DNA of 64,000 nt from Shewanella khirikhana (GCF_003957745.1 NZ_CP020373.1:4219001-4283000); one strand, 5' to 3'. Positions 9,038 to 17,173 are shown, counted from the stretch's first letter. The notes: generated by a model from the letters alone, not told the origin. Translations and numbers: made by a program.

Positions 9038-9075
9038 GAATTTGCCGATAAGCGGGGGAATTGGCGGTTAAAAGG

Positions 9076-10251
9076 TTAACCGCGTTTTTGCAGCACGAAG
9101 AACTGATAGCCAAACTGGCCGAGGAAGCGGCTGAAAATATCAAGCTCCCGCTGCACATTGGCTAACGCCTGCGAGCCTGCCAGCTGCTTGGAAACCTCAT
9201 CAACTCTCGCGGCGAGAGGGCCGGTAAAGCTCTGCCAGGCCTCATTACTCAGGCTAAAGCTGTCAATCACCTCAAAACCCGCCGCCTGCATCTGTGCCTT
9301 TCTCGCCTCGACCGAGGTCATGGCGGGGTAGTCCTGCTGCCAGAAGGATACGGCCTCAGGGTCTTTGTCGTCTGTCAGCCACACCAGATCGCTGAGGACC
9401 AGCACGCCGTTATCGACCAGCAGCTTACGCCAGGACTTGAGCGCCTGCTCGACCCCCATGATATAGGCGCTGCCTTCGGCCCAAATCAGATCGGCGCTGG
9501 CCGCTGGCAGTGGGATGTCCGTCATGCTGGCGCACAGGGTGCTGACCCGACTGGTTAGGCCGCTGTGCTGAAGCTGCTGTTGCAGCTCGGCCAATGCACC
9601 TTCTTCGTTGTCGATGGCGGTGATGCTGGCCTGGGTGTGCCTGGCCAGTACGCCGGTCGCCAGACCCTTGCCGCAGCCGATGTCGAGAATGCGCGTTGGC
9701 TTCAGCGGCACGGATGCCAGTGCTTTTAAGGTATCCGCCTCGCTGCCCGGTGCCCAACGTGTCAGTGGGGCGAAAATGCGCATAAAGTCGGCCATAAATT
9801 TGTCGTGTTCGTTCATATCTTTAGATAACCATGTCAGGTGCAGTGCTTCTTTTTCGCTGAAGCCCTGGGTTTGTAACCAATCCAGATGCGCCTCGGGCGC
9901 TTCTTTTGTGAGGGACTCGTGCCACGCCTTCAAATCGCCTTCGCCCAGAAGGGCTGCAAGCAGTGTCCGTGAAGCCTGCTTTTGGGCAATCTCGGCGTCC
10001 AGCTCGGCTAGGCGGGTTTGCAGCAGTGCCCTGTCGATCCGCTCATCGAGGCAGGCCAGACACTCTTTTAAGGTGAGGCCGCCTGCCTGCAGCTTTTGGA
10101 TCAGGGTCAGCCGTTGTACGTCTTTTTCGCTGTATACCCGGTAGCCGTTATCCAGCCGTTTGCCGCGGATAAGTCCCTGTTTCTCGTAGTAAAGCAGGGT
10201 TGAGCGCGACAATCCGAGCCGGTTTGCCAGTTCTGAAATGCGTAATGCCAT
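9076..10251 (-). CDS. MerR-family regulator fused to a SAM-dependent methyltransferase
   Basis: 391 residues from an ATG preceded by GGAG; a TTG 30 bases upstream is a weaker start. Residues 1-70 are a MerR winged helix (RISELANRLGLSRSTLLYYE, then NGYRVYSEKDV). A coiled-coil dimerisation helix follows (about 75-105), where classic MerR proteins end. A class I methyltransferase domain occupies about residues 150-390, with motif I DIGCGKG near 190-196, an acidic motif II (TAIDNEE) and a later DLIWAEGSAY segment. The effector or substrate is unknown. The fusion suggests that the methyltransferase fold acts as a ligand sensor or that catalysis is coupled to DNA binding (inference). Confidence 0.8.
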   Translation of the reverse strand: MALRISELANRLGLSRSTLLYYEKQGLIRGKRLDNGYRVYSEKDVQRLTLIQKLQAGGLTLKECLACLDERIDRALLQTRLAELDAEIAQKQASRTLLAALLGEGDLKAWHESLTKEAPEAHLDWLQTQGFSEKEALHLTWLSKDMNEHDKFMADFMRIFAPLTRWAPGSEADTLKALASVPLKPTRILDIGCGKGLATGVLARHTQASITAIDNEEGALAELQQQLQHSGLTSRVSTLCASMTDIPLPAASADLIWAEGSAYIMGVEQALKSWRKLLVDNGVLVLSDLVWLTDDKDPEAVSFWQQDYPAMTSVEARKAQMQAAGFEVIDSFSLSNEAWQSFTGPLAARVDEVSKQLAGSQALANVQRELDIFSRFLGQFGYQFFVLQKRG

Positions 10252-10281
10252 CTGCTTTGTCTCCAAGTCCTGATAACACAA

Positions 10282-10310
10282 CTTAAACTATGAAGCTGTA
10301 GACAGGTCAA
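10282..10310 (-). promoter_or_regulatory. Probable sigma-70 promoter of the MerR-methyltransferase gene
   Basis: On the minus strand TTGACC (10305-10310) is followed after 17 bases by TTTAAG (10282-10287), 31 bases before the gene's ATG. The imperfect dyad CTACAGCTTCATAG lies between the two elements, where MerR-family operators normally sit, consistent with autoregulation. Confidence 0.4.
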
Positions 10311-10514
10311 CGGTGTGGTCGCGATTTTTTAAATATGACCGGCGGCAATTGGCGTGGTGCGAAAACGCAACAGGGATGTCGAAAAACTATCCACCTGTAT
10401 TGCGGCGCAGCTTTGCTAGCATGGGCCATAGCGTTTCAGCCAAGGTGGCCTGGTTGGTGGCCGCCAATTGACAACAACCCCCATTCGACAATCGGCTCCA
10501 TTAAGGATGATGTG

Positions 10515-11138
10515 ATGAACCCAAAACTGATGATCCTTCCACTTGGCGGAAGTTACAGATGGCTGCTGGCATTGACACTGCTTGGCACAAGTCATTTTGC
10601 GCTGGCTTTACCGGGGCTGATTGATTACTGCGCCGCTGATACCTTTCAGGTGACCGACAGTGAGGTGGCCGGTGGTAAGCAATCCATGCCGCCGTCCCCA
10701 AAGGCTGCCGATGACACGGCAGTAGATGACAAGGCCGAAATTGCCCAGCTGTTCGAGCACTATATGGCCAAATACAACCACTACCTGGCTACCGGCAAGC
10801 TGGATTCGGCTCCTGTGCTGTACCGGCCGCAGCTGATGCTGATGTCAAACAACCGGGCTCCGGCGGTGGCCAGTGAAGCCGAGTTTTCAACCCAAATTCA
10901 GGGCTTTTTGGATAGCCTCAAGGCCAAGGGCGTTGCCAGGGTGCGTTGGCAAAAGGTAGATGTGCGGCTGCTGGACGGCCAACTGGCACTGGCGAGCAAC
11001 GTGGCCGAGCGCTTTCGCGCCGATGGCTCGCGCTACAACCTGGTGGGGGCGACTTATCTGCTCAGCAAGCAGGATGGCCACTGGCAAATTGCCGCCTTTG
11101 CGGTGCACGACGATAAGGGCGCCTTCCCGCTGAACTGA
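10515..11138 (+). CDS. Exported NTF2-like (SnoaL/DUF4440-type) protein
   Basis: The start chosen is the ATG with AAGGAT six bases upstream; the frame is open 60 codons further but that part does not look like protein. 207 residues. The first about 35 form a signal peptide (WLLALTLLGTSHFALA). After a polar linker, residues from about 75 show the alpha-beta pattern of the NTF2-like fold: helix AEIAQLFEHYMAKYN, then FSTQIQGFLDSLKAKG, and paired strands ending GHWQIAAFAVHD. Members are ligand-binding or small isomerase-like proteins. The specific role is unknown; it is probably periplasmic. Confidence 0.6.
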   Translation: MNPKLMILPLGGSYRWLLALTLLGTSHFALALPGLIDYCAADTFQVTDSEVAGGKQSMPPSPKAADDTAVDDKAEIAQLFEHYMAKYNHYLATGKLDSAPVLYRPQLMLMSNNRAPAVASEAEFSTQIQGFLDSLKAKGVARVRWQKVDVRLLDGQLALASNVAERFRADGSRYNLVGATYLLSKQDGHWQIAAFAVHDDKGAFPLN

Positions 11139-11221
11139 AAGCTTTGCTCACATTGCTGCGGTTTTCATCGCCGCCATAAGGGGTTACCTTGGGGGCTGGC
11201 GTTGGGCCTGTGGATGAGCGA

Positions 11222-12085
11222 ATGGATAATTGGGATGACTACCGGGTAATACTGGCATTGGCGCGGGGGCAAAGCCTGCGGGCGGCGGCAAAGCTGCTGT
11301 CGATGAACCATGCCACTGTGTCGAGACGGCTGGCCGCACTGAACCACAGGTACGCCGCGCCTGTGTTTGAGACGTCCCCCAAGGGCTTGCAGCTGACGCC
11401 TCTGGGGCAAAGGTTGCTTGAGGCAGCCCAGCAGATGGAGCGGCTTATTCAGGGCAATCGCCGTGATGAACTGGCCGCCACAGATGCACTGCAGGGCGAC
11501 ATTCGCCTATCGCTTCCACCCGCGATTGCCCAGTGGCTGCTGCTGGATGAGCTCAGCGCGTTTCAGCAGCAATACCCGCAGATCAGGCTGCAGATCCATT
11601 GCTCCTACGCGCTGGCGAGCCTCGATAGCTGTGAAGCCGATATCGTAGTGCGGGTGTCAAACAGCCCGGATGAGCATTTGGTGGGACGGCGGCTGTTCCC
11701 CATTTGGCTTGGTTATTATTGCCGCCCCGACTATCTGCAGCGGCCCGCCGCCGAGCTTGGCTGGATAACGGCGCCAGGCACGGCGGACTGGATTGCTGCA
11801 TCGCCTTATCCGAACGCCGGGGTCGCTCTGGTGCTGGATGATTTGGTGCTGCGTCATCAACTAGCGGCCGAAAGTGGCGGCCTGGTACGCGGGGCCTGTT
11901 ACATCGCCGACCAAATGCCAGCACTGCAAGCTATTGATAATACAAAACCATATCCGTTTCAGGACATCTGGTTGCTGACTCACGAAGACCTTCGTGCCGT
12001 ACCGCGTATCCGGCTGTTGATGGACTATCTTGCAGATTGCCTGCAGCGCAAGCGTGATCTGATAGAAGGGCGCTTAGGCAAATAG
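11222..12085 (+). CDS. LysR-family transcriptional regulator
   Basis: About 287 residues from the ATG beginning MDNWDDYRVIL; a TTG 33 bases upstream is less likely. The N-terminal helix-turn-helix (AAAKLLSMNHATVSRRLAAL) is followed by a LysR substrate-binding domain (GDIRLSLPPAIAQWLL...SCEADIVVRVSN). The MNHATVSRRLAAL form resembles the subgroup of LysR proteins that often control a neighbouring gene. Here the upstream neighbour is the NTF2-like gene on the same strand and the downstream neighbour is a convergent chemoreceptor, so the target is not obvious. Confidence 0.82.
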   Translation: MDNWDDYRVILALARGQSLRAAAKLLSMNHATVSRRLAALNHRYAAPVFETSPKGLQLTPLGQRLLEAAQQMERLIQGNRRDELAATDALQGDIRLSLPPAIAQWLLLDELSAFQQQYPQIRLQIHCSYALASLDSCEADIVVRVSNSPDEHLVGRRLFPIWLGYYCRPDYLQRPAAELGWITAPGTADWIAASPYPNAGVALVLDDLVLRHQLAAESGGLVRGACYIADQMPALQAIDNTKPYPFQDIWLLTHEDLRAVPRIRLLMDYLADCLQRKRDLIEGRLGK

Positions 12086-12098
12086 CCGGCGCCGAAAA

Positions 12099-12172
12099 CC
12101 GTTTGAGCACAGTGCTGCAAACGGCGCGAGAACACAACGCTCAAGAGCTTGAACAGCGCGAGAACACAACGC
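12099..12172. repeat. Hairpin plus 17-bp direct repeats between convergent genes
   Basis: CCGTTTG (12099-12105) pairs with CAAACGG (12118-12124), and the inner AGCAC/GTGCT also pair, giving a long hairpin without a following T-run. The 17-mer GCGCGAGAACACAACGC then occurs twice (12124-12140 and 12156-12172), a period of 32. The segment lies between the convergent LysR and chemoreceptor genes and may act as a bidirectional transcription barrier. Confidence 0.6.
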
Positions 12173-12197
12173 CAAACGGCTTGCAGCGACTCAGCTT

Positions 12198-13811
12198 TCA
12201 CACCACAAATTGCTCCACTTCCCCCTTGAGGCTGGCGCCGAGATTGGCAAGGTCGCTGCTGGCCAGCGCATTCTGCTGGGCATTTTCGGTTACGGCGGCA
12301 ATGCTTTCGTGGAATTCGGTAATGCTTTGGGTGATTTCGGCTATTACTGTCGACTGCTCTTCGGTGGCGCTGGACACCTGGGCATTCATCAGCACTATTT
12401 CGTTCATCTGCGCCTGGATCTGGCTGATGATAGCTGAAGATTTTTCAGCCTTTTCCATGCTGCTTTGGGCACTTTGCTCTGCATCAGCCATCTCTTTTAC
12501 TGCCCGCTCCGACATCGACTGCAAGCGGCCAATCATCTCGCTGATGCTCTCGGTGGCCTTTTGGGTGTCGTGTGCCAGCTGCCGTACTTCGTCCGCCACC
12601 ACCGCAAAACCCCGGCCGGAGTCACCGGCGCGGGCGGCCTCAATGGCGGCGTTCAGTGCCAGCAGATTGGTTTGCTCGGCCACGCCACGGATCATCAACA
12701 CCACCTGATTTATTTCATTGCTTTGCTGGTTAAGATCCTGAATAAGCTTGCCATTAGTCAGCACTGTGGTGGCAAGTACATTCACTGAGTCTATGCTTTC
12801 GCGAATGGCCGTGGTGCCTTCGCGGGTCAGGGTTTCTACGTCGCCTGCGCGGGAGGAAGTGCTGACTGCATTTTGCGATACCTCGTGAATGGCGGCATTC
12901 ATTTCAGTCACGGCGCTGGCGATAAGGGTGGTTTGCTGGCTTTGCTGCTCCGAGGTGGCGGCCATCATATTGCTGATGGCGCTCATTTCTTCCGAAGCCG
13001 AGCTTAAGGTCATCACACCTGAAAGAATGTTATTCACCAGATTTTGCAGCTTGGCGACCATGGCATTGAATGCCTCGCCGATTTTGGCCAGTTCATCTGT
13101 GCCTTCCAGACGCACCCGCACCGTGAGGTCGGCACTTTTGGTGATATGGGAGATGGTATTGCCAAGCTCGGTCAGTGACTTGTTGATGCTGCGAAACACC
13201 ACAACCCCAATCACTCCGAGCAGGAAAATCATCCCAACCACGCTGCCGATGATGATCTGACGACTGAGCTGGGCGTTTTTATCTCCCTGCTGTTTAAGCT
13301 CCCGGCTCATTTCCAGCTGCTTTTCCATCAGGCCTTTAAATTGGTCACTCAGGGGTTTGCTCAGCGCGAACAGGCTGTCGATTTGTGATTTGGAAACCGG
13401 CTGACCATTGATGCTGTCTTTAAGCTCGGAAAGAAAGTTGCTGAATGCCTCGATATCGGGGCTTATCGCCACAATCATCTGATTTTCCAGCGGTCCATGA
13501 TCCAAGGCCCTGTATTTGTGCCATTCCGACATGCTGTGCGCCAGAGTTCGGTCCAACTCGGCTTTCAGATCGTAGCTTGCCAGTTTGCCACTGAAATTGC
13601 TGTACACCAGCTTGGGAATAGTCACAACCAAGTCATTCTTTACCATGGAGATTTCGTGCATGGGGATAACCCTCTGCTCAAACATCTCATCGATTTCATG
13701 TTGCAGTTTGCCAAGCTCAAAAATGACAAAGGCCCCAACCAGCGCAAACACCAGCAGTGGCAGAGAGACGATAAGCAGGATGCGTTGTTTCACGTTCAAA
13801 AACAGAAGCAT
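12198..13811 (-). CDS. Methyl-accepting chemotaxis protein
   Basis: 537 residues from an ATG preceded by AGGAAGGG; the upstream in-frame extension lacks a start signal. Membrane helix 1 is at about 9-31, then a periplasmic helical sensor of about 155 residues (four-helix-bundle type), membrane helix 2 at about 190-210, and a HAMP domain (RSINKSLTELGNTISHITKS...). The cytoplasmic coiled coil carries the conserved signalling tip RGVAEQTNLLALNAAIEAAR. The protein ends without the CheR/CheB-binding pentapeptide. It should report a periplasmic ligand to CheA/CheW; the ligand is unknown. It stands alone, transcribed towards the LysR gene. Confidence 0.9.
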   Translation of the reverse strand: MLLFLNVKQRILLIVSLPLLVFALVGAFVIFELGKLQHEIDEMFEQRVIPMHEISMVKNDLVVTIPKLVYSNFSGKLASYDLKAELDRTLAHSMSEWHKYRALDHGPLENQMIVAISPDIEAFSNFLSELKDSINGQPVSKSQIDSLFALSKPLSDQFKGLMEKQLEMSRELKQQGDKNAQLSRQIIIGSVVGMIFLLGVIGVVVFRSINKSLTELGNTISHITKSADLTVRVRLEGTDELAKIGEAFNAMVAKLQNLVNNILSGVMTLSSASEEMSAISNMMAATSEQQSQQTTLIASAVTEMNAAIHEVSQNAVSTSSRAGDVETLTREGTTAIRESIDSVNVLATTVLTNGKLIQDLNQQSNEINQVVLMIRGVAEQTNLLALNAAIEAARAGDSGRGFAVVADEVRQLAHDTQKATESISEMIGRLQSMSERAVKEMADAEQSAQSSMEKAEKSSAIISQIQAQMNEIVLMNAQVSSATEEQSTVIAEITQSITEFHESIAAVTENAQQNALASSDLANLGASLKGEVEQFVV

Positions 13812-13995
13812 GGGATCCCTTCCTGGACTATTTCTGGTGAATTTTTCATCCATTAAGCCTAGCAGTGCCGCCAGGGTCTTGCAGGGTTTCGGCCGTGCTT
13901 TCAGCCACTGGTGTTTGCGGGGCAAACCGTCTGCAAACCCAGGGCGCGAGCCCTGTCAGCAACTATACTGAACGAGATCCTGTAAGGAGGTCGTT

Positions 13996-14268
13996 ATGCC
14001 TAAATTCATCATCGAAAGAGATTTACCGGGCGCCGGTGGTTTATCCGCGGCAGAGTTTCGCGAAATCTCGCAAAAGTCCTGTTCAGTGCTGGAAGAAATG
14101 GGCCCCAAGGTACAGTGGGTCGAGAGCTTTGTTACCCCGGATAAGGTGTACTGCGTTTACATCGCCCCGGATGAGCGCCTTGTGCGGGAACACGCCGAGC
14201 GCGGCGGTTTCCCTGTGACCTCGGTGAGCGAGGTCCGGCGCATGATAGACCCGACCACGGCAGAATAG
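13996..14268 (+). CDS. DUF4242 (SCO4226-like) small protein
   Basis: 90 residues with a strong ribosome site (AAGGAGG seven bases before ATG). It begins MPKFIIERDLPGAG and contains GPKVQWVESFVTPDKVYCVYIAPDE and a closing helix HAERGGFPVTSVSEVRRMIDPTT. This matches the ferredoxin-like DUF4242 family; a Streptomyces member binds nickel and forms dimers. No signal peptide is present, so it is cytoplasmic. It is a single-gene unit followed by its own terminator. The physiological role is unknown. Confidence 0.72.
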   Translation: MPKFIIERDLPGAGGLSAAEFREISQKSCSVLEEMGPKVQWVESFVTPDKVYCVYIAPDERLVREHAERGGFPVTSVSEVRRMIDPTTAE

Positions 14269-14336
14269 CCCTGCAATAGTGCAGAGATAGCGCAGAGAAT
14301 GAACCTGCTTGTCCTGACACTCGTTCAGGGTGAATA

Positions 14337-14362
14337 AACGCCGACAGTAGTCGGCGTTTTTT
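14337..14362 (+). terminator. Rho-independent terminator after the DUF4242 gene
   Basis: AACGCCGAC pairs with GTCGGCGTT around an AGTA loop and is followed by a run of T. It lies about 70 bases after the stop codon. Confidence 0.8.
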
Positions 14363-14457
14363 ATGAGGGGCTACCAGGATGGCAGCGATGTGCTTTAACA
14401 AGTCGGCTGTTCTCAATTTCCCCAGGGATAAATAGTCTTGCAAACAAACAGTATATG

Positions 14458-14502
14458 GTGTTAAACATATTGCTATGTAGTGCAAGGTAGTGTGTTAAAC
14501 AT
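14458..14502 (+). promoter_or_regulatory. Direct repeats upstream of padR-like gene, candidate autoregulatory operator
   Basis: GTGTTAAACAT occurs twice, at 14458-14468 and 14492-14502, 34 bases apart (about three helical turns). The second copy overlaps the probable ATG. PadR proteins usually repress their own promoter, which makes this a plausible binding region; the site is inferred. Confidence 0.35.
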
Positions 14503-14890
14503 GACTAATAAAGTGATTGAAGACAATCAAACTGAGAAATGGGATATCCAGCTAAGGAAGGGGACCCTCGAGCTGGTGGTGCTTGGGGCCTTGTATGGCG
14601 GTGAACGCTATGGCCTTGAGTTACTAAAACTGTTGCACAGTTACGAGACCATGCGCATCACCGAGGGCACCCTGTATCCCTTGCTCGACCGTCTCAAGCG
14701 GGAACTCCTGATTGATGCCCATTGGCGGCAGGAGGGTGATTCCCGGCCCCGTAAGTACTTCTGTCTTACCACCTTGGGTGAACAAAGATTGCTGGAGCTG
14801 CGCTCCCGCTGGCTAAAGTCAGTGGAGGACATCAGCGCGCTCTTGGAAAAAAGCCTGAATGGCTGTGAAAAAGGAACATCACATGACTGA
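14501..14890 (+). CDS. PadR-family transcriptional regulator
   Basis: About 129 residues from ATG 14501; GTG codons at 14480 and 14492 are possible alternatives, and the ribosome site is not decisive. The winged helix has the PadR signature: LRKGTLELVVLGALYGGERYG, then TEGTLYPLLDRLKRE and PRKYFCLTTLGEQRL. It is followed at an 8-base overlap by a HAAS-domain membrane protein, a pairing common for PadR repressors whose partner modulates membrane or sigma-factor-like signalling. Probably a repressor of this two-gene operon. Confidence 0.85.
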   Translation: MTNKVIEDNQTEKWDIQLRKGTLELVVLGALYGGERYGLELLKLLHSYETMRITEGTLYPLLDRLKRELLIDAHWRQEGDSRPRKYFCLTTLGEQRLLELRSRWLKSVEDISALLEKSLNGCEKGTSHD

Positions 14891-15434
14891 ACATCAACTG
14901 ATACACGACTATTTAAACTCCCTCGACAAATATCTGGCCAGACTCAAGCGTGTCGATGCAGATGAAGTACTGCGGGAAATAGAAAGCCATATTTTTGATG
15001 CGCTGGAGGCGGCGACCAGCGAAGGACAACAGTGCGATATCGAGCAGTTATTGCAAGGTTTCGGTTCGCCAAGAGAGCTGGCGGAGCAATACGTAGGGCA
15101 CATCCTTAACGGGACGCCACCGCCCGATGGTTTTCGTGCCATCCGTGCCGTCGGCAGGGGTATAGGTCAGTTTCTCTATTACGGCATGGGCTTTTTCGGC
15201 TTTATCATTGCCCTGGCATTACTGCTGACGGGTCTGTACAAGTTTGTCTCGCCCCAGGATGTCGGGCTTTGGTCAAATCCGGGCGGCACCTCTGTCACCT
15301 TTGGTGCCATTAAAGGTGGCACACCAGCCGACCAGGAGCTACTTGGTTGGTGGTGTTCACCCATCGCCCTGATGTTGAGCCTCGCCATAAGCTACCTCAC
15401 ATGGCAGGTGCTGAAAGTGCTTAAACGGCATTGA
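14883..15434 (+). CDS. HAAS-domain (DUF1700-like) membrane protein, PadR partner
   Basis: 183 residues from an ATG preceded by AAGGA and overlapping the padR stop by 8 bases. Residues about 1-85 form the helical HAAS signalling domain (HDYLNSLDKYLARLKRVDADEVLREIESHI...LLQGFGSPRELAEQYV). Two membrane segments follow, about 105-122 and 160-177. HAAS proteins are encoded next to PadR regulators and are thought to transmit membrane signals; the exact activity is unknown. Its stop is followed by the structured non-coding region. Confidence 0.8.
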   Translation: MTEHQLIHDYLNSLDKYLARLKRVDADEVLREIESHIFDALEAATSEGQQCDIEQLLQGFGSPRELAEQYVGHILNGTPPPDGFRAIRAVGRGIGQFLYYGMGFFGFIIALALLLTGLYKFVSPQDVGLWSNPGGTSVTFGAIKGGTPADQELLGWWCSPIALMLSLAISYLTWQVLKVLKRH

Positions 15435-15717
15435 TTGGCATTGGGTTGTCCGCTTCGTCGGGGCGGTTTAATGGGATTAGATAGGAGGAAAGTCCACACC
15501 GGCTCAGCGTGGCGCGCAGAGCGCTTCGGCGACAGCTAAGCGACAGAAACTGTTCTGTCGCTTGCCTTGCAGGCCGCTTCTGCCCTTGCCCGGGTGAAGC
15601 CTGGAAGGCTTCGGTGTTAGCCGCTCACAGCGGCAAGCCCGTAGGGCTTAAAACCGCATTCGCCAAACGCCAGTTTGGCACAAGCTCAATCAGCCTTGCA
15701 GCGACTGAGCCTCAGCA
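15435..15717 (+). ncRNA. Hairpin-dense non-coding region with an RNase P-like motif (candidate structured RNA)
   Basis: No convincing protein is encoded here. Five perfect hairpins lie within 142 bases: AAGCGACAGAA/TTCTGTCGCTT (15538-15563, 11-bp stem), GAAGCCT/AGGCTTC (15596-15612), GCCGCT/AGCGGC (15620-15634), AAGCCC/GGGCTT (15635-15649) and GCCAAAC/GTTTGGC (15662-15679). The third and fourth abut. Upstream, GGAGGAAAGTCC (15484-15495) equals the conserved region I core of bacterial RNase P RNA, and GCTTCGTCG (15452-15460) also resembles the 5' part of Escherichia coli rnpB. The remaining RNase P core is not recognisable, so it is not a standard rnpB. It could be a novel RNA, a degraded copy or a structured 3' UTR. 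Confidence 0.35.
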
Positions 15718-16956
15718 TCACTGGTGAATAAGTTTGCCACCCTTCACTACATCCACCAGAGGGTTCACGCCGTAGGAATAGGCTAATTCCGCCGGGGTGG
15801 AGATGCGCCACAGGCAGAAGTCGGCATCCATACCTTCGCGCAATACGCCAACGCGCTGCTCGCGGCCAAGGGCGCGGGCGGCGTTGCGGGTAACACCGGC
15901 CAGTGCTTCTTCCGGCGTCAGGCGGAACAGGGTGCAACCCATATTGAGCATCAGCAGGGTCGAGCAGATGGGCGATGAGCCGGGGTTAAAGTCGCTGGCG
16001 AGCACCATGGGCACCCCATGTTGACGCAAAAGGTCGATGGGAGGCAGCTTGGTTTCCCGCAGGAAGTAAAAGGCTCCCGGCAAGAGCACGGCGCAGGTGC
16101 CGCTTTGGGCGATGGCCTTCACGCCGGCTTCGTCGAGGTATTCGATATGGTCAACCGACTTGGCACCCAAACGCGCGGCCAGTTCACTGCCGCCAAGGTT
16201 GCTGAGTTGCTCGGCGTGCAGCTTAATATCCAGCCCCAGCGCCTTGGCGGCGCTCAGCACCCGCTCGGTCTGCCCCAGGTTGAAGGCAATGTTTTCGCAG
16301 AACACGTCGGCGGCATCGGCAAGGTTCTCGGCCACCACGGCGGGCAGCATTTCGTTAACCACCAGATCCACATAGGCATCTGTGCCTGCGTCGCCCTGAC
16401 CTTTGAACTCTGGCGGCACCGCATGGGCGCCGAGGAAGGTGGTGACCACATCAACATGGTGATGTTTGCCAAGCTCACGGGCGACCCGCAGCAGTTTCAG
16501 TTCGGTGTCCAGATCCAGGCCATAGCCTGATTTGATTTCCACCGTGGTCACCCCTTCTTTGGCCAGCGCATTGAGGCGGCGACGGGCGAGGTCGAACAGC
16601 TCGGCTTCGTCTGCTTCGCGGCAGGCCTTCACTGTGCTGACAATACCGCCGCCAGCGCGGGCGATTTCTTCATAGCTGGCGCCTTGCAGGCGCAGTTCAA
16701 ATTCGTTGGCACGGTTACCGGCAAACACCAGATGGGTGTGGGCATCGATCAGGCCGGGGGTGAGCCAGCCGCCGTGGCCACGGTGCACCGGGGTGGCCAG
16801 CACATCAAATTCGGGCAGGTCGGCACGCTTGCCAAGCCAGGCGATTTTGCCGTCTTTCACCGCCAGCGCAGCATCTGTGATGGCGCCGTAGGCCTCGCTT
16901 TTGGACGGGTCCATGGTGGCAATGTTGATATCAATCCAAACCTGATCCCAAGACAT
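15718..16956 (-). CDS. hutI: Imidazolonepropionase
   Basis: 412 residues, close to the usual length of about 405, from an ATG preceded by AGGAG. It hydrolyses 4-imidazolone-5-propanoate to N-formimino-L-glutamate, step three of histidine degradation, in the cytosol. Family features visible: GGWLTPGLIDAHTHLVFAGNRANEFELRLQG with the metal-binding HTH, the EIKSGYGLDLDTELK segment, and the later metal and catalytic region (HAEQLSNLGG, DHIEYLDEAG, ASDFNPGSSP). It is divergent from hutC with the HutC operator between them. hutU and hutH are not adjacent in this window, so the pathway genes are split. Confidence 0.95.
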   Translation of the reverse strand: MSWDQVWIDINIATMDPSKSEAYGAITDAALAVKDGKIAWLGKRADLPEFDVLATPVHRGHGGWLTPGLIDAHTHLVFAGNRANEFELRLQGASYEEIARAGGGIVSTVKACREADEAELFDLARRRLNALAKEGVTTVEIKSGYGLDLDTELKLLRVARELGKHHHVDVVTTFLGAHAVPPEFKGQGDAGTDAYVDLVVNEMLPAVVAENLADAADVFCENIAFNLGQTERVLSAAKALGLDIKLHAEQLSNLGGSELAARLGAKSVDHIEYLDEAGVKAIAQSGTCAVLLPGAFYFLRETKLPPIDLLRQHGVPMVLASDFNPGSSPICSTLLMLNMGCTLFRLTPEEALAGVTRNAARALGREQRVGVLREGMDADFCLWRISTPAELAYSYGVNPLVDVVKGGKLIHQ

Positions 16957-17085
16957 GCTGACTCCTGCTGTGGCTGTGTTGTAGGGCATTTTTGCCAGTA
17001 ATTTTGCCTGTAAATATGGCCAATAGGGCGCGGCAACCGACTAATCTATTGTTACTGCTTGATCTTTTGCTGATCAGACAGTATC

Positions 17086-17103
17086 TACTTGTATATACAA
17101 GTA
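17086..17103. promoter_or_regulatory. Perfect 18-bp palindrome between hutI and hutC, probable HutC operator
   Basis: TACTTGTATATACAAGTA is a perfect inverted repeat located 70 bases before hutC and 129 bases before hutI. HutC-family repressors bind CTTGTA...TACAAG-like palindromes, so this is very probably the shared operator. A second dyad, TGATC-N7-GATCA, lies at 17060-17076 and might be an additional regulator site. Confidence 0.75.
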
Positions 17104-17173
17104 TGGATTATAGCCGACACTCAGGCGAGAAAGACAGCCGCAAACCACGTCAGGCGGAAATTAAGGGATGCCC

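Noticed and set aside
15435..15717. Standard RNase P RNA gene (rnpB)
   Set aside because: Only the conserved-region-I-like motif and a nearby 5' resemblance are seen; the P4 partner strand and the rest of the core are absent and the region is too short.
15509..15727. 72-codon open frame within the hairpin-rich region
   Set aside because: No ribosome site, odd composition, and it is built from the hairpin arms; a structured RNA is the better reading.
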